Shown piece by piece: positions 1-10,885 of a DNA stretch of 64,000 nucleotides (its first letter is position 1; each line of letters opens with the position of its first letter). The notes under the pieces are model-generated. The model was given only the letters and a program-made list of their open reading frames with translations. It did not search any database and was not told the origin of the DNA. The stretch comes from Eurosta solidaginis (lineage: Eukaryota > Arthropoda > Insecta > Diptera > Tephritidae), in assembly GCF_040869045.1 (NCBI RefSeq), contig NC_090321.1, positions 89,696,603 to 89,760,602 on the forward strand, read 5' to 3'. A program made the translations under genes and the position numbers.

Positions 1-1690
1 CTAAGTTCGGGTGTAACCGAACATTATATACTCAACTGAGAGCTTTGGAGACAAAATAAGGGAAAATCACCATTTAGCAAAATGAACCTAGGGTAACCCT
101 GGAATGTGTTTGTATGATATTGGTTTTAAATGGAAGGTATTAAAGGGTATTTTAAAAGGGAGTGGGCCATAGTTCTATAGGTGGAAGCCATTTAGGGATA
201 TCGTCATAAAGATGGACCAGGATGACTCTAGAATATGTCTGTACGAATGGATATCAAATGAAAGGTACTAATGAGGGTTTTAAAAGGGAGTGGCCCTTAG
301 TTGTATATGTGAATGCGTTTTTGAGATATCGACCAAAATGTGGATCAGGGTGACCCAGAACATCATCTTTCGGCTATCGGAAATTTATTTATATATGTCA
401 TACCACAAACAGTATTCCTGACAAGATTCCAAGGGCTTTTGATTTCGTCCTGCAGAACTTTTTCATTTTCTTCCGCTTAATATGGTAGGTGTCACACCCA
501 TTTTACAAAGTTTTATATAAAGTTATATTTTACGTCAATAAACCAACCCAATTACCATGTTTCATCTCTTTTTTCATATTTGGTACAGAATTATGGCATT
601 TTTTTTTTTCATTTTACGTAATTTTCGATATCGAAAAAGTGGGCGTGGTCATAGTCGGATTTCGGATATTTTTTATACCAAGATAAAGTGAGTTCAGATA
701 AATCCGCGAACTAAGTTTAGTAAAGATATATCGATTTTTGCTCAAGTTATTGTGTTAACGGCCGAGCAGAAGGACAGACGGTGGACTGTGTATAAAAACT
801 GGGCGTTGCTTCAACCGATTTCGCCCATTTTCACAGAAAACAGTTACCGTAATAGAATCTATGCCCCTACCATATTTCACAAGGATTGGTAAATTTTTGT
901 TCGACTTATAGCATTAAAAGTATCCTAGACGAATTAAATGAAAAAGGGCGAAGCGATGCCCATTTTGAAATTTTCTTTTATTTTTGTATTTTGTTGCACC
1001 ATATCATTACTGGAGTTGAATGTTGACATAATTAACTTATATACTGTAAAGATATTAAATTTTTTGTTAAAATTTGACTTAAATTTTTTTTTTTAAAGTG
1101 GGCATATTCGTCATCCGATTTTGCTAATTTTTATTTAGCACACATATAGTAGTAGGAGTAACGCGCCTGCCAAATTTCATCATGATAGCTTCAACGACTG
1201 CCAAATTACAGCTTGCAAAACTTTTAAATTACCTTCTTTTAAAAGTGGGCGGTGCCACGCCGGTTGTCCAAAATTTTACTAATTTTCTATTTTGCGTCAT
1301 AAGTTCAACGCATCCTCCAAGTTTCATCGCTCTATCCGTCTTTGGTAATGAATTATCGCACTTTTTCAGTTTTCGAAATTTTCGATATCGAAAAAGTGGC
1401 CGTGGTTGTAGTCCGATTTCGTTCATTTTAAATAGCGATCTGAGATGAGCGCCCAGGAACCTACATACAAAATTTCATTAAGATATCTCAAAATTTACTC
1501 AAGTTATCGTGTTTACGGACGGACGGACATACCGACGGACGGACATGGCTAAATGAATTTCTTTTTTCGCCCAGATAATTTTGATATATAGAAGTCTATA
1601 TCTATCTCGATTAGTTTATGCCGTTACGGATTACCGTTATGCGAACAAAGTTAATATACTCTGTGAGCTCTGCTCAGCTGAGTATAAAAA
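1..1690 (+). mobile_element. Repeat family A, copy 1 (non-coding, AT-rich)
   Basis: The copy starts with CTAAGTTCGGGTGTAACCGA and ends near GCTCTGCTCAGCTGAGTATA. The end is roughly the inverse of the early TATACTCAACTGAGAGC, so the two ends carry short inverted motifs. Inside are two diverged ~130-bp units (GGTGACCC/ACTCTAGAAT...), several TCGATATCGA palindromes next to AAGTGGGCGTGG, and a GGAC-rich run near 1520-1550. Short ORFs here are not coding: they differ between copies and show no protein family. Copies 2 and 3 are at 7070-8769 and 41860-45935. I do not recognise a transposase source. Confidence 0.75.
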
Positions 1691-2084
1691 TTGATTGTGG
1701 ATCGGCCTTAACGCGGTAAATTCAATTTCGGTTGCTCTCATACAATCTGTATTTACATGAGACATTTTTGACAGAAAACTGTTGCAGTGCGTTTTTATAA
1801 GAAACTTAATTAAAAAAAGATTTGAATAACTGCTTTACGAGTTTCATGCATTAAAAGACAATAATTTAATTCCATCTTTTTATCCGTGGTGTATTTTCTG
1901 GCGGAATGACCCCACGAGAGACCAAGTTTAATTGCTATTTCAAATTTTTAAATTGAAGACCTTACGCAAATTCAAAAATTTGTCAAACAAGTTGATTTGT
2001 AATAATTTTCAAAAGAAAATACAAATATTTTTTAACAATAATTAATACGTCAACGTTTATTTTATACCTTGCGTAATAATTATT
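1691..2084. other. AT-rich spacer, nothing recognised
   Basis: No ORF, tandem repeat or transposon end was recognised. It probably belongs to the hAT relic that follows, because it is conserved with it in the second duplicate copy. Confidence 0.4.
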
Positions 2085-2448
2085 ATGAACGATAAATGTT
2101 TTAGTATCAAAAGATGGAATATTTTATCAAGTTTTATATCTAATAAAGAAAGTGAGTATCTAACTTCAATAACATTAAAAACATTAAACCCTACTAGATG
2201 GGCAGGATGTTGTGATGTCGTTATTTCTTTAAAAGTTTGGTATGTTGAAGTCCAAAATGCGCGCGCGAAAGCACTATGTTAAATCGCAAATCAGGTGAAA
2301 AAATGAAGCTGTTTTACTCAGAAAGAAGATCGAAAACTACAATTTTGTTATGTTATTGGTTTTCCATTGCAAGATCCTACTTACTATCGTTGCAGCATAT
2401 AAAACACTTCAGTCTAAATGCCTTAAAACGTTTGAAAACTTGTCTAGA
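2085..2448 (+). pseudogene. hAT transposase fragment (DUF4371/ZMYM-like lineage)
   Basis: The first reading frame contains LKTLNPTRWAG, close to the conserved 'LxxLSDTRWxxRxxA' block of hAT transposases related to zinc-finger MYM-type proteins. After a stop near 2280 another frame carries KNEAVLLRKKIENYNFVMLL, the helical segment that follows in the same family. The fragment is therefore frameshifted, and it lacks the BED/TTF N-terminus, the catalytic core and the C-terminal dimerisation domain. It is fused on its right to an unrelated reverse transcriptase piece. Family assignment is by motif memory. Confidence 0.55.
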
Positions 2449-2768
2449 AGAACTATGCAGGATAGTACAGGCAAACCTTGCAGGGGTATCGGTGAGCAGG
2501 TTCGTCAGTAGGGGAGCTCCCCAAGGTGGAGTCCTATCCCCTCTGCTGTGGGTCATGGCGGTGAATCAACTGCTAAGGGACATAGAGGAGGAGAGGGACT
2601 GTAAAGTTATAGAATATGCTGACGACCTTGCCTTGGTGATAAGTGGGAAGTTTCCACAAACTATCTGCAATATGATGCAAATGGAATTAAGAAGGGTCGA
2701 AGCATGGGCCGCTGATAATGGTCTGGGCGTACGCCCAAATAAAATGAAACTGGTGCTCTTTACAGCAT
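2449..2768 (+). pseudogene. Non-LTR reverse transcriptase fragment (LOA/I-like)
   Basis: An open frame holds the RT core: RGAPQGGVLSPLLW (finger/palm block), then EYADDLALV with the catalytic YADD at 2615-2626, then AWAADNGLGVRPNKMKLVLF. The 'GLGVxPxKxxLVLF' ending is typical, as I recall, of LOA-clade elements. Only about 105 residues of RT remain; endonuclease, thumb and RNase H are absent. The left neighbour is a hAT fragment and the right neighbour the 3' end of a different non-LTR family, so this is a composite scrap and not an element. Confidence 0.7.
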
Positions 2769-3150
2769 TTTGTGGAAATACGGAATTGCCCGGTGAATGC
2801 AGTACTCAAAGAACAGTACCGAAAACTTGTGGAAGAGGAACGCATACTCACCAGGGAAACGCGAGTCACTCTAACTCAACTTCGTTCTGGATACTGTAAC
2901 AGGTTAAACTCTTACCTATCCAGAATCAACCCGGACATACAAAATGTATGCCTCGCTTGCAATGTGTCCCCACATGACACCAACCATCTCATTAATTGTA
3001 ATGTGGAACCAACGCCTCTAACACCCCTTTCATTATGATCCACCCCTGTTGAAACCTCAAGTTTCCTTGGACTCCCGTTAGAGGATATTAATGACAATTT
3101 GTGATCGGTCGCAACTATTAGGTGGGGCGAAGCACTGCTAAAACAACAAC
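2769..3150 (+). pseudogene. 3' end of a Jockey-like non-LTR element
   Basis: This encodes the C-terminal tail seen also at 32290-32630: ETRVTLTQLRSGYCNRLNSY, a CxxC...H...C-type segment (CLACNVSPHDTNHLINC) and FLGLPLEDINDNL, then stop. The sequence ends in GGTGGGGCGAAGCACTGCTA and an ACAACAACAAC run, the CAA-type tail of this family. It joins the upstream RT fragment near 2768 in a way that keeps one frame briefly open, giving a chimeric ORF of no likely function. Confidence 0.75.
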
Positions 3151-3219
3151 AACAACACAAATTGGAAGCGAGGCTCTGCATAAATTAATCGGGGGCATAG
3201 AATAATTCAGGCATGCTTA

Positions 3220-4875
3220 CCATGAAATCCTGCCTTTTCAACGCTTCGACGCTTGCGCTGTTGAGCAGCAGGACTATCTGCATCGTGGCCCGTTCAGTCT
3301 TGGGTAGGTAGACCCGGGTTGTACTTCTGGAGCAGCTCCAGGATATCAGCGGGGTCCTTTGGCGTTACTGGAACCCAGGCTCTCGCCCTTGGTCGTGAGG
3401 GGATATCACACGCATCCACAGCCTTGAGGCGCGCGCCCGGATATACCTCTCCTATCAGCGATACGGCGGCTTTGTAAAGTTTCGCCGACCTGGCGTCGTC
3501 ACATGCAATTAGTTTAATATTTCCCTGGAACCACCCCGCGTAGGTATAAGAAGGCGGCGGACCAGGGTTGTCTTTTTTGACCTTAACGGCCACAGTAGCG
3601 AGCGCTGCCTTAATTCACTTCCACTGCTGTTTCGGGATCCTGCCATCTTCGCTGCTCTCGTCCATAACACCAATGATCGTTGGCTATTTCGGCGAAAGGC
3701 CGCGTCCAGCCTCCCTGCGTCTTGGCCCTTTTCGGTACCGTAGGGTTGGATTCATCCATAGACCGCTGGCGCTTCGAGGCTTCATCACTCTCGACCCAGT
3801 CCAGCCTGAACTTCGCAACATCTGTTTCGCCCAAGCAAGGTCCCGCTGCACCTTCGCCCAGTCCTCCGCGGAAACTTTCCCCTCCCTTATCGGCGAGGAG
3901 GCATTCCTTCGCAGGATCCGGGCAGCCCAGCGCTTGTCCTGGTGACTGGGCTTTTTAACTCCCTTGACCCTAGTGCCGGCCACCCCACACCCCTGGAGCC
4001 CCCAGCAGCCAAACCGCCAGACGCCTGACGCCGAGTGGCAGCCGTGCTGGTGGCTACGAGATGGGCGGCAGCTGCCCCAAAGGCCTCCCGGTCGGTGGCC
4101 CCTCCCCGAGAGGTACCGGCCTTTGGAATACCCGGGCTGGATTTTCCCTCAGCCCTTTCCTGCCTAGATTGCCCCTTGGCTCTATAGCCGACCCCCCATC
4201 TCCCTGAGGACACCAGCAGTCGACCCACCAGACGCTTGTCGCTGGGTGAAGGGCCTGCTGGTGGGGGCCAAGAGAGGGGCGGTAGTAGCACTGGTGGCCT
4301 CCCGGTCAGTACCCCCTCCATGAGAGGTACTGGCCCTCGGACTACTCGAAACGGATAATCTCTCTGCCCTTTTCTGTCTGTCTGCCGCTGCAGCAGCGAA
4401 CTTCTGAGGAGTTCTCTCAGCTATCTTGAGGCCCGACTGAGCCGTAGCTTTTGCGGAGCAAGCTCCTGTTGGCTTCTTATTTGGAGAGACGCCCTCTTAT
4501 TATTTTTATAAATTTCCTCCATACTAAATTACATCCCACGAGTAGCGGAGAAGGGAAAAGGTCCACCCGGACAAAGATCCGCTATGTCCGAGTAAGGCAT
4601 AATAGCATTGAAGGTCGCCCGGTATTCGATGCACTCCGTTAGCGACTGGGCTATTTATGGGCCCCCCGCCAGGCTGATCCTCGGCACCGGTGGTATAACA
4701 CCTTGATCCAGCCCATTAAGGAGGAAGGGAGAGAAAAGGGAAGAGAAAAAAGAAAGGAAGATAGGGTTAAAAGGGGTGGGAAAAAAGGTTGCCGCTCGAA
4801 TTAGCCGCCGAAGCGTTACCAGGTGCTACCACGAGGAGACTCCGCCCCTACATGAGGGGGGGAGGTTGTAAAAAC
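3220..4875 (-). pseudogene. 5' part of a LOA/I-like non-LTR element with DUF4780-type ORF1
   Basis: The minus-strand frame 3593-3294 reads YTYAGWFQGNIKLIACDD...GEVYPGA...DIPSRPRARAWVPVTP, the DUF4780 domain found in ORF1 of several fly non-LTR elements (family knowledge). It ends at a TGA where the domain normally continues. Upstream on the minus strand, overlapping frames (3983-3684, 3834-3610, 4321-3887) carry the basic, Pro/Ser-rich N-terminal part, interrupted by frameshifts. GC content is clearly higher than in the surroundings. The 5' UTR probably reaches about 4875. No RT follows: the element is cut at 3220, which is also the junction of the tandem duplication. Confidence 0.65.
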
Positions 4876-4889
4876 ACCTACGAGTCGAC

Positions 4890-5541
4890 GATTTGGGATG
4901 ACGCCGGTGAGTGCAAGGCGCAACAGCCCCATGAAAGGCACCCTATGTGTGGGTAATATGGATATGAAATGAAAGCTGTTGCTGAGAGCTCTAAAGTAAT
5001 TTTCATTGTGATATTCGATATAGTCGCATCAACCTGGCAAAACTGATAAATATGCATGCGAAGCCGAAATAGAGACATGAATTAATAATACCCACATACC
5101 ATTTTACATACGTCCTATTCGATTTGCCTGAAATTTGGTATATAAATTTGCCTATATTGGTATTTACGATCCTTTTTTCCGGGAAGTAGACCAGAGACGG
5201 ACTGGGACTGGGATTAGGACTAGGACTGGGACTGGGACTCGGAGTGGGACTGGGACTGGAACAAAATACATACCACCCTCTGGGACAGGCAATATGGGAT
5301 GAAGAAGAATGAGAAGACCGTGAGAGAAGAGAAGAGAAAAGAGAGAAGGAGACTGAGAAAGAAATAGAATGAGACGAATATGGAGATAGATGAAGCGAAA
5401 AATACGGAGGGAGGAGTGAATAAAAGGATCAGGCAAAAGTAAAGAGAGGTGGGGGAGTGCAGAGTTAGACGGAAAAAGCTTATTAAAATGTATGCAGATT
5501 GGCCAAATTTGGGGTAGAACAACGTCTGCCGGGTCTGCTAG
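4890..5541 (+). mobile_element. Unclassified GGGACT-bearing repeat, possibly Helitron-like 3' end
   Basis: This non-coding block contains a GGGACT hexamer tract, a purine-rich stretch (5300-5470) and ends AACGTCTGCCGGGTCTGCTAG followed by T. A CTAG|T terminus is compatible with a Helitron 3' end (CTRR, inserted before T), but I do not see a clear terminal hairpin just upstream, so the class is uncertain. Long minus-strand ORFs here (for example 5640-5164) are low-complexity translations and are not believed. Confidence 0.4.
5192..5266. repeat. GGGACT hexamer microsatellite
   Basis: About 12 imperfect copies of GGGACT/AGGACT (…GGACTGGGACTGGGATTAGG…). They translate on the minus strand as an alternating VPVP-like peptide, which explains a spurious ORF. 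Confidence 0.85.
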
Positions 5542-5864
5542 TATATATATATAAAGTTGAGCTAGAGTGCCGCGCGTCTCCTTGGGGAGGGTGCTTCCGG
5601 AGATGACTTCGTAGGTCCCTGGGAGGCGGTGACTCTTCAATTCTTTCTTTATTCTTTAATCACACACAACATCCTATTTACAGTGCATGATATTTTACAA
5701 ACTAATATCTTATATAAAAATTTATAATACTGAAAGGTTGTTCATGTGGGCCTTCATATCAGGTTACCTGGTTAATAAGTTATAATTTTTACACATCACA
5801 TACAAATACTCTAGAACAAAATAATCCTTAACCAGCTAAGTAGATAACTAAGCTGAATTTTATC
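5542..5864. other. No recognised feature
   Basis: A short TA run (5542-5553) is followed by about 300 bases of AT-rich sequence without a coding frame, repeat or transposon end that I can identify. Confidence 0.4.
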
Positions 5865-6530
5865 AGATGCCTGTTGGGATGCCCAGGTTTCTGGGTATTC
5901 CGCAGAAACTTTTTATTCAGCATTTCATTTCTCTACCTAATGGGGAGTACTCTCGCCTCACAGTGTAAATGGTATTCTGAGGACATATTCCAGTGAGTAA
6001 CATTTAGGCTCGGCGACCATATCCAGGACGCGTAACATGCAGGCGGTCGGCTTTGTAAGTGGTAATGAGCGTCTCTATATCTTTACCCAAGTACTGCCGG
6101 CAAGAGATTTGGGGATACTATTACGGCTCTGGATTTAAGGAACAATTGCGGATGCATGCTCTCCAAAATGTAGATCTGATGGAACGTCACGCCATCGACG
6201 CGGATGTCCAATATGGTCGACATTTGTTGCGTGCATGTTGTAAATATGGTCGCCGATGATTTGGGCGGTGACAATTTAAGGTTTCGGGAGGCGAAAAAAC
6301 TGGAGAGGCAAGGGAGATAGTTGTTCATTTTATTACATAGCGAATTAGTGGGTGGGCCGGGACCTTTAGCAGTTATTGGGCAGTCATCGGCGTAGGATAC
6401 AGTGTTTAATACTCCTGGTGGCGAAAGGAGTTTCCATTTGTAGAAGTTAAACCAACGCGGGGATAGGACACCACCCTATGGCAGCTCTTGTTTAATTCTC
6501 CACCTTTGGAGACAAGGAGGAAGAGCCGCC
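5865..6530 (-). pseudogene. Jockey-like RT fragment, minus strand
   Basis: The reverse complement aligns with the Jockey-like element at 29739-32682. At 6328-6083 it encodes MNNYLPCLSSFFASRNLKLS, matching 'INSYLPDLSSFFASGNLTLS' there. Upstream on the minus strand are a GGTGTCCTATCCCC block and a tyrosine-ADD (TACGCCGATGAC) catalytic motif near 6395, which is intact here although the better preserved copy has lost it. The 5865-6010 part matches the more C-terminal region, including the complement of GAAATGAAATGCTAACGAAA with a deletion. Several frameshifts and stops make it non-functional. Confidence 0.7.
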
Positions 6531-7069
6531 CCTTGCAATAAATATGCTTTCGATATGATCTTTACCTTAGTCCTGCAATATGCGCTCCACCTTTATATTT
6601 TTGTTCTTCAAAAAATATGTACAGTGGTTATGCTTATTTTATGAACAATATACACATTTTTTCATAGCCAGATTTATGGTAAAAAATCGGCAGACGTACG
6701 GATCGCGAATTTTTATGTGTGTGTATTTTTTATTTGCATATAGAAAGTTGACTTTAATACGCTATAGAAAAAAAATCGCTAGACGCTAACACCGATTAAG
6801 TTGAAAGAGGCTACCAAAAAATCAGATTTGTTTTCATGAAGTTCACCTCCAAAATGTTTTTCTGGGTCTGCCCCTGAAACCACTACGCTGTGACGTGTGC
6901 CTTTCCCAATTTTAGCCATTTAAATTTTTGTTTGCTTACCGGCCGCAACTTGTTTGTTTGTCATATTACATGACTAGAAAAAATAGAACAAGGCACCTAA
7001 TTTGCACACTTCATTTTGTGTTTACATAGTTTGCGTCATAAAAATGAATGTTCTTACACAAAAATCAAG
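6531..7069. other. No recognised feature
   Basis: AT-rich spacer with one unsupported 69-codon frame (6580-6789). The last bases (ATCAAGTAAGGAAGG) appear to be the true left edge of family A copy 2. Confidence 0.4.
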
Positions 7070-8769
7070 TAAGGAAGGCTAAGTTCGGGTGTAACCGAAC
7101 ATTATATACTCAACTGAGAGCTTTGGAGACAAAATAAGGGAAAGTCACCATTTAGCAAAATGAACCTAGGGTAACCCTGGAATGTGTTTGTATGATATTG
7201 GTTTTAAATGGAAGGTATTAAAGGGTATTTTAAAAGGGAGTGGGCCATAGTTCTATAGATGGAAGCCATTTAGGGATATCGTCATAAAGATGGACCAGGA
7301 TGACTCTAGAATATGTCTGTACGAATGGATATCAAATGAAAGGTACTAATGAGGGTTTTAAAAGGGAGTGGCCCTTAGTTGTATATGTGAATGCGTTTTT
7401 GAGATATCGACCAAAATGTGGATCAGGGTGACCCAGAACATCATCTTTCGGCTATCGGAAATTTATTTATATATGTCATACCACAAACAGTATTCCTGAC
7501 AAGATTCCAAGGGCTTTTGATTTCGTCCTGCAGAACTTTTTCATTTTCTTCCGCTTAATATGGTAGGTGTCACACCCATTTTACAAAGTTTTATATAAAG
7601 TTATATTTTACGTCAATAAACCAACCCAATTACCATGTTTCATCTCTTTTTTCATATTTGGTACAGAATTATGGCATTTTTTTTTTTCATTTTACGTAAT
7701 TTTCGATATCGAAAAAGTGGGCGTGGTCATAGTCGGATTTCGGATATTTTTTATACCAAGATAAAGTGAGTTCAGATAAATCCGCGAACTAAGTTTAGTA
7801 AAGATATATCGATTTTTGCTCAAGTTATTGTGTTAACGGCCGAGCAGAAGGACAGACGGTGGACTGTGTATAAAAACTGGGCGTTGCTTCAACCGATTTC
7901 GCCCATTTTCACAGAAAACAGTTACCGTAATAGAATCTATGCCCCTACCATATTTCACAAGGATTGGTAAATTTTTGTTCGACTTATAGCATTAAAAGTA
8001 TCCTAGACGAATTAAATGAAAAAGGGCGGAGCGATGCCCATTTTGAAATTTTCTTTTATTTTTGTATTTTGTTGCACCATATCATTACTGGAGTTGAATG
8101 TTGACATAATTAACTTATATACTGTAAAGATATTAAATTTTTTGTTAAAATTTGACTTAAATTTTTTTTTTTTAAAGTGGGCATGTTCGTCATCCGATTT
8201 TGCTAATTTTTATTTAGCACACATATAGTAGTAGGAGTAACGCGCCTGCCAAATTTCATCATGATAGCTTAAACGACTGCCAAATTACAGCTTGCAAAAC
8301 TTTTAAATTACCTTCTTTTAAAAGTGGGCGGTGCCACGCCGGTTGTCCAAAATTTTACTAATTTTCTATTTTGCGTCATAAGTTCAACGCATCCTCCAAG
8401 TTTCATCGCTCTATCCGTCTTTGGTAATGAATTATCGCAATTTTTCCGTTTTCGAAATTTTCGATATCGAAAAAGTGGGCGTGGTTGTAGTCCGATTTCG
8501 TTCATTTTAAATAGCGATCTGAGATGAGCGCCCAGGAACCTACATACAAAATTTCATTAAGATATCTCAAAATTTACTCAAGTTATCGTGTTTACGGACG
8601 GACGGACATACGGACGGACGGACATGGCTAAATGAATTTCTTTTTTCGCCCAGATAAGTTTGATATATAGAAGTCTATATCTATCTCGATTAGTTTATGC
8701 CGTTACGGATTACCGTTATGCGAACAAAGTTAATATACTCTGTGAGCTCTGCTCAGCTGAGAATAAAAA
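7070..8769 (+). mobile_element. Repeat family A, copy 2
   Basis: Nearly identical to copy 1 at an offset of 7078-7079. The left end is seen in full here (AGTAAGGAAGGCTAAGTTCG). It carries the same pair of ~130-bp units, TCGATATCGA palindromes, GGACGGAC tract near 8600-8625 and right-end GCTCTGCTCAGCTGAG motif. Confidence 0.75.
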
Positions 8770-9163
8770 TTTATTGTGGATCGGCCTTAACGCGGTAAAT
8801 TCAATTTCGGTTGCTCTCATACCATCTGTATTTACATGAGACATTTTTGACAGAAAACTGTTGCAGTGCGTTTTTATAAGAAACTTAATTAAAAAAAGAT
8901 TTGAATAACTGCTTTACGAGTTTCATGCATTAAAAGACAATAATTTAATTCCATCTTTTTATCCGTGGTGTATTTTCTGGCGGAATGACCCCACGAGAGA
9001 CCAAGTTTAATTGCTATTTCAAATTTTTAAATTGAAGACCTTACGCAAATTCAAAAATTTGTCAAACAAGTTGATTTGTAATAATTTTCAAAAGAAAATA
9101 CAAATATTTTTTAACAATAATTAATACGTCAACGTTTATTTTATACCTTGCGTAATAATTATT

Positions 9164-9527
9164 ATGAACGATAAATGTTTTAGTATCAAAAGATGGAATA
9201 TTTTATCAAGTTTTATATCTAATAAAGAAAGTGAGTATCTAACTTCAATAACATTAAAAACATTAAACCCTACTAGATGGGCAGGATGTTGTGATGTCGT
9301 TATTTCTTTAAAAGTTTGGTATGTTGAAGTCCAAAATGCGCGCGCGAAAGCACTATGTTAAATCGCAAATCAGGTGAAAAAATGAAGCTGTTTTACTCAG
9401 AAAGAAGATCGAAAACTACAATTTTGTTATGTTATTGGTTTTCCATTGCAAGATCCTACTTACTATGGTTGCAGCATGTAAAACACTTCAGTCTAAATGC
9501 CTTAAAACGTTTGAAAACTTGTCTAGA
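9164..9527 (+). pseudogene. hAT transposase fragment (second duplicate copy)
   Basis: Duplicate of 2085-2448 with the same frameshift and the same LKTLNPTRWAG block. The identical lesion shows that decay came before the duplication. Confidence 0.55.
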
Positions 9528-9847
9528 AGAACTATGCAGGATAGTACAGGCAAACCTTGCAGGGGTATCGGTGAGCAGGTTCGTCAGTAGGGGAGCTCCC
9601 CAAGGTGGAGTCCTATCCCCTCTGCTGTGGGTCATGGCGGTGAATCAACTGCTAAGGGACATAGAGGAGGAGAGGGACTGTAAAGTTATAGAATATGCTG
9701 ACGACCTTGCCTTGGTGATAAGTGGGAAGTTTCCACAAACTATCTGCAATATGATGCAGATGGAATTAAGAAGGGTCGAAGCATGGGCCGCTGATAATGG
9801 TCTGGGCGTACGCCCAAATAAAATGAAACTGGTGCTCTTTACAGCAT
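9528..9847 (+). pseudogene. LOA/I-like RT fragment (second duplicate copy)
   Basis: Duplicate of 2449-2768 with APQGGVLSPLLW and YADD intact. Near its start it differs from the left copy by a few substitutions (for example LWLQHV against LSLQHI in the frame just upstream). Confidence 0.7.
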
Positions 9848-10229
9848 TTTGTGGAAATACGGAATTGCCCGGTGAATGCAGTACTCAAAGAACAGTACCG
9901 AAAACTTGTGGAAGAGGAACGCATACTCACCAGGGAAACGCGAGTCACTCTAACTCAACTTCGTTCTGGATACTGTAACAGGTTAAACTCTTACCTATCC
10001 AGAATCAACCCGGACATACAAAATGTATGCCCCGCTTGCAATGTGTCCCCACATGACACCAACCATCTCATTAATTGTAATGTGGAACCAACGCCTCTAA
10101 CACCCCTTTCATTATGATCCACCCCTGTTGAAACCTCAAGTTTCCTTGGACTCCCGTTAGAGGATATTAATGACAATTTGTGATCGGTCGCAACTATTAG
10201 GTGGGGCGAAGCACTGCTAAAACAACAAC
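9848..10229 (+). pseudogene. Jockey-like 3' end (second duplicate copy)
   Basis: Duplicate of 2769-3150. One visible amino-acid change (CPAC here, CLAC in the left copy) restores the residue usual for this family. It ends in the same CAA-type tail. Confidence 0.72.
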
Positions 10230-10286
10230 AACAACACAAATTGGAAGCGAGGCTCTGCATAAATTAATCGGGGGCATAGAATAATT

Positions 10287-10877
10287 CAGGCATGCTTAAC
10301 CAACGAACCGATATCATTTCGTTACGATAATTAACGTTAATAAACGAAACAAAGTCATTTCGTTTCTTTTATTAACGTTAAGAACGTCAAATTAACGAAA
10401 TGATTTCGCTTCGTTTTCTGCCATATCAAAACGAAATCAAATCGTTTATGTTTATTATTAATTTCAAACTATGCTGGCAAAGCTGATTGATAGCGGAGTC
10501 ATTAAAGGTGAAAGCATTAGCCAAGCTGATTGCTACTTTTCTCATGAATTTTGACAGTACGAACATTTCTCAGAGTATTTTTGACATTACCACCAACGAA
10601 TTACACAAACAAACTACATGGAGTTTGTGTGTGTATGTCCGCTCGCTGTTACCACCTTACGGCTTCACCATGGCTATAGCATTGCCAGCACAATTCAAAC
10701 ATAAAGTATCACGTTTTTGTTAACGTTTTTAACGTTAACGAAAGCTTTTCGTTTCGGTTAAAAACGAGATAAAATTTATCTTGATAATTTCTTTATCGAT
10801 AATATTTCGAAGTGTTTCAACGGAAACGGTGGAAATTTTTTGATAAACGATTAGCTTAACGTTAAGGTGCATCCCTG
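10287..10877. mobile_element. hAT MITE, 591 bp, with 8-bp target duplication
   Basis: The left end CAGGCATGCTTAAC and the right end GTTAAGGTGCATCCCTG are imperfect terminal inverted repeats of the CAGGGATGCAC type. Both sides carry the 8-bp direct repeat GAATAATT (10279-10286 and 10878-10885), the hallmark of hAT insertion. The interior is rich in AACGTTAA/AACGAAA motifs in both orientations and has no transposase, so it is non-autonomous. The first 13 bases also end the left duplicate copy at 3207-3219. Confidence 0.85.
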
Positions 10878-10885
10878 GAATAATT

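Larger units (their letters stand above)
1..3219 (+). repeat. Left (partial) copy of a ~7.08-kb tandem duplication
   Basis: This stretch matches 7079-10298 base for base, with about 17 substitutions and one T-run length difference counted by eye (roughly 99.5% identity). The match stops at 3219/3220, 13 bases into a hAT MITE that is complete in the right copy. The unit therefore appears to be about 3220-10298, and this is the right-hand part of an earlier unit cut off by the window edge. The contents (family A repeat, hAT fragment, LOA-type RT fragment, Jockey-like 3' end) are listed separately. Confidence 0.88.
7079..10298 (+). repeat. Right copy of the tandem duplication
   Basis: Matches 1-3219 through GCATGCTTA. 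Beyond 10298 the sequence continues into the rest of a complete hAT MITE with matching target duplications. This side is therefore the ancestral arrangement, and the break in the left copy is the derived one. Confidence 0.88.

Noticed and set aside
489..686. Short ORFs inside repeat family A (also 1182-1448, 7567-7764, 8016-8228, 8308-8505, 45153-45350)
   Set aside because: They lie in a non-coding repeat, differ between near-identical copies by frameshifts, and show no domain.
5164..5640. 158-codon minus-strand ORF rich in VPVP and LSFLFSS
   Set aside because: Translation of the GGGACT microsatellite and a purine tract; low complexity only.
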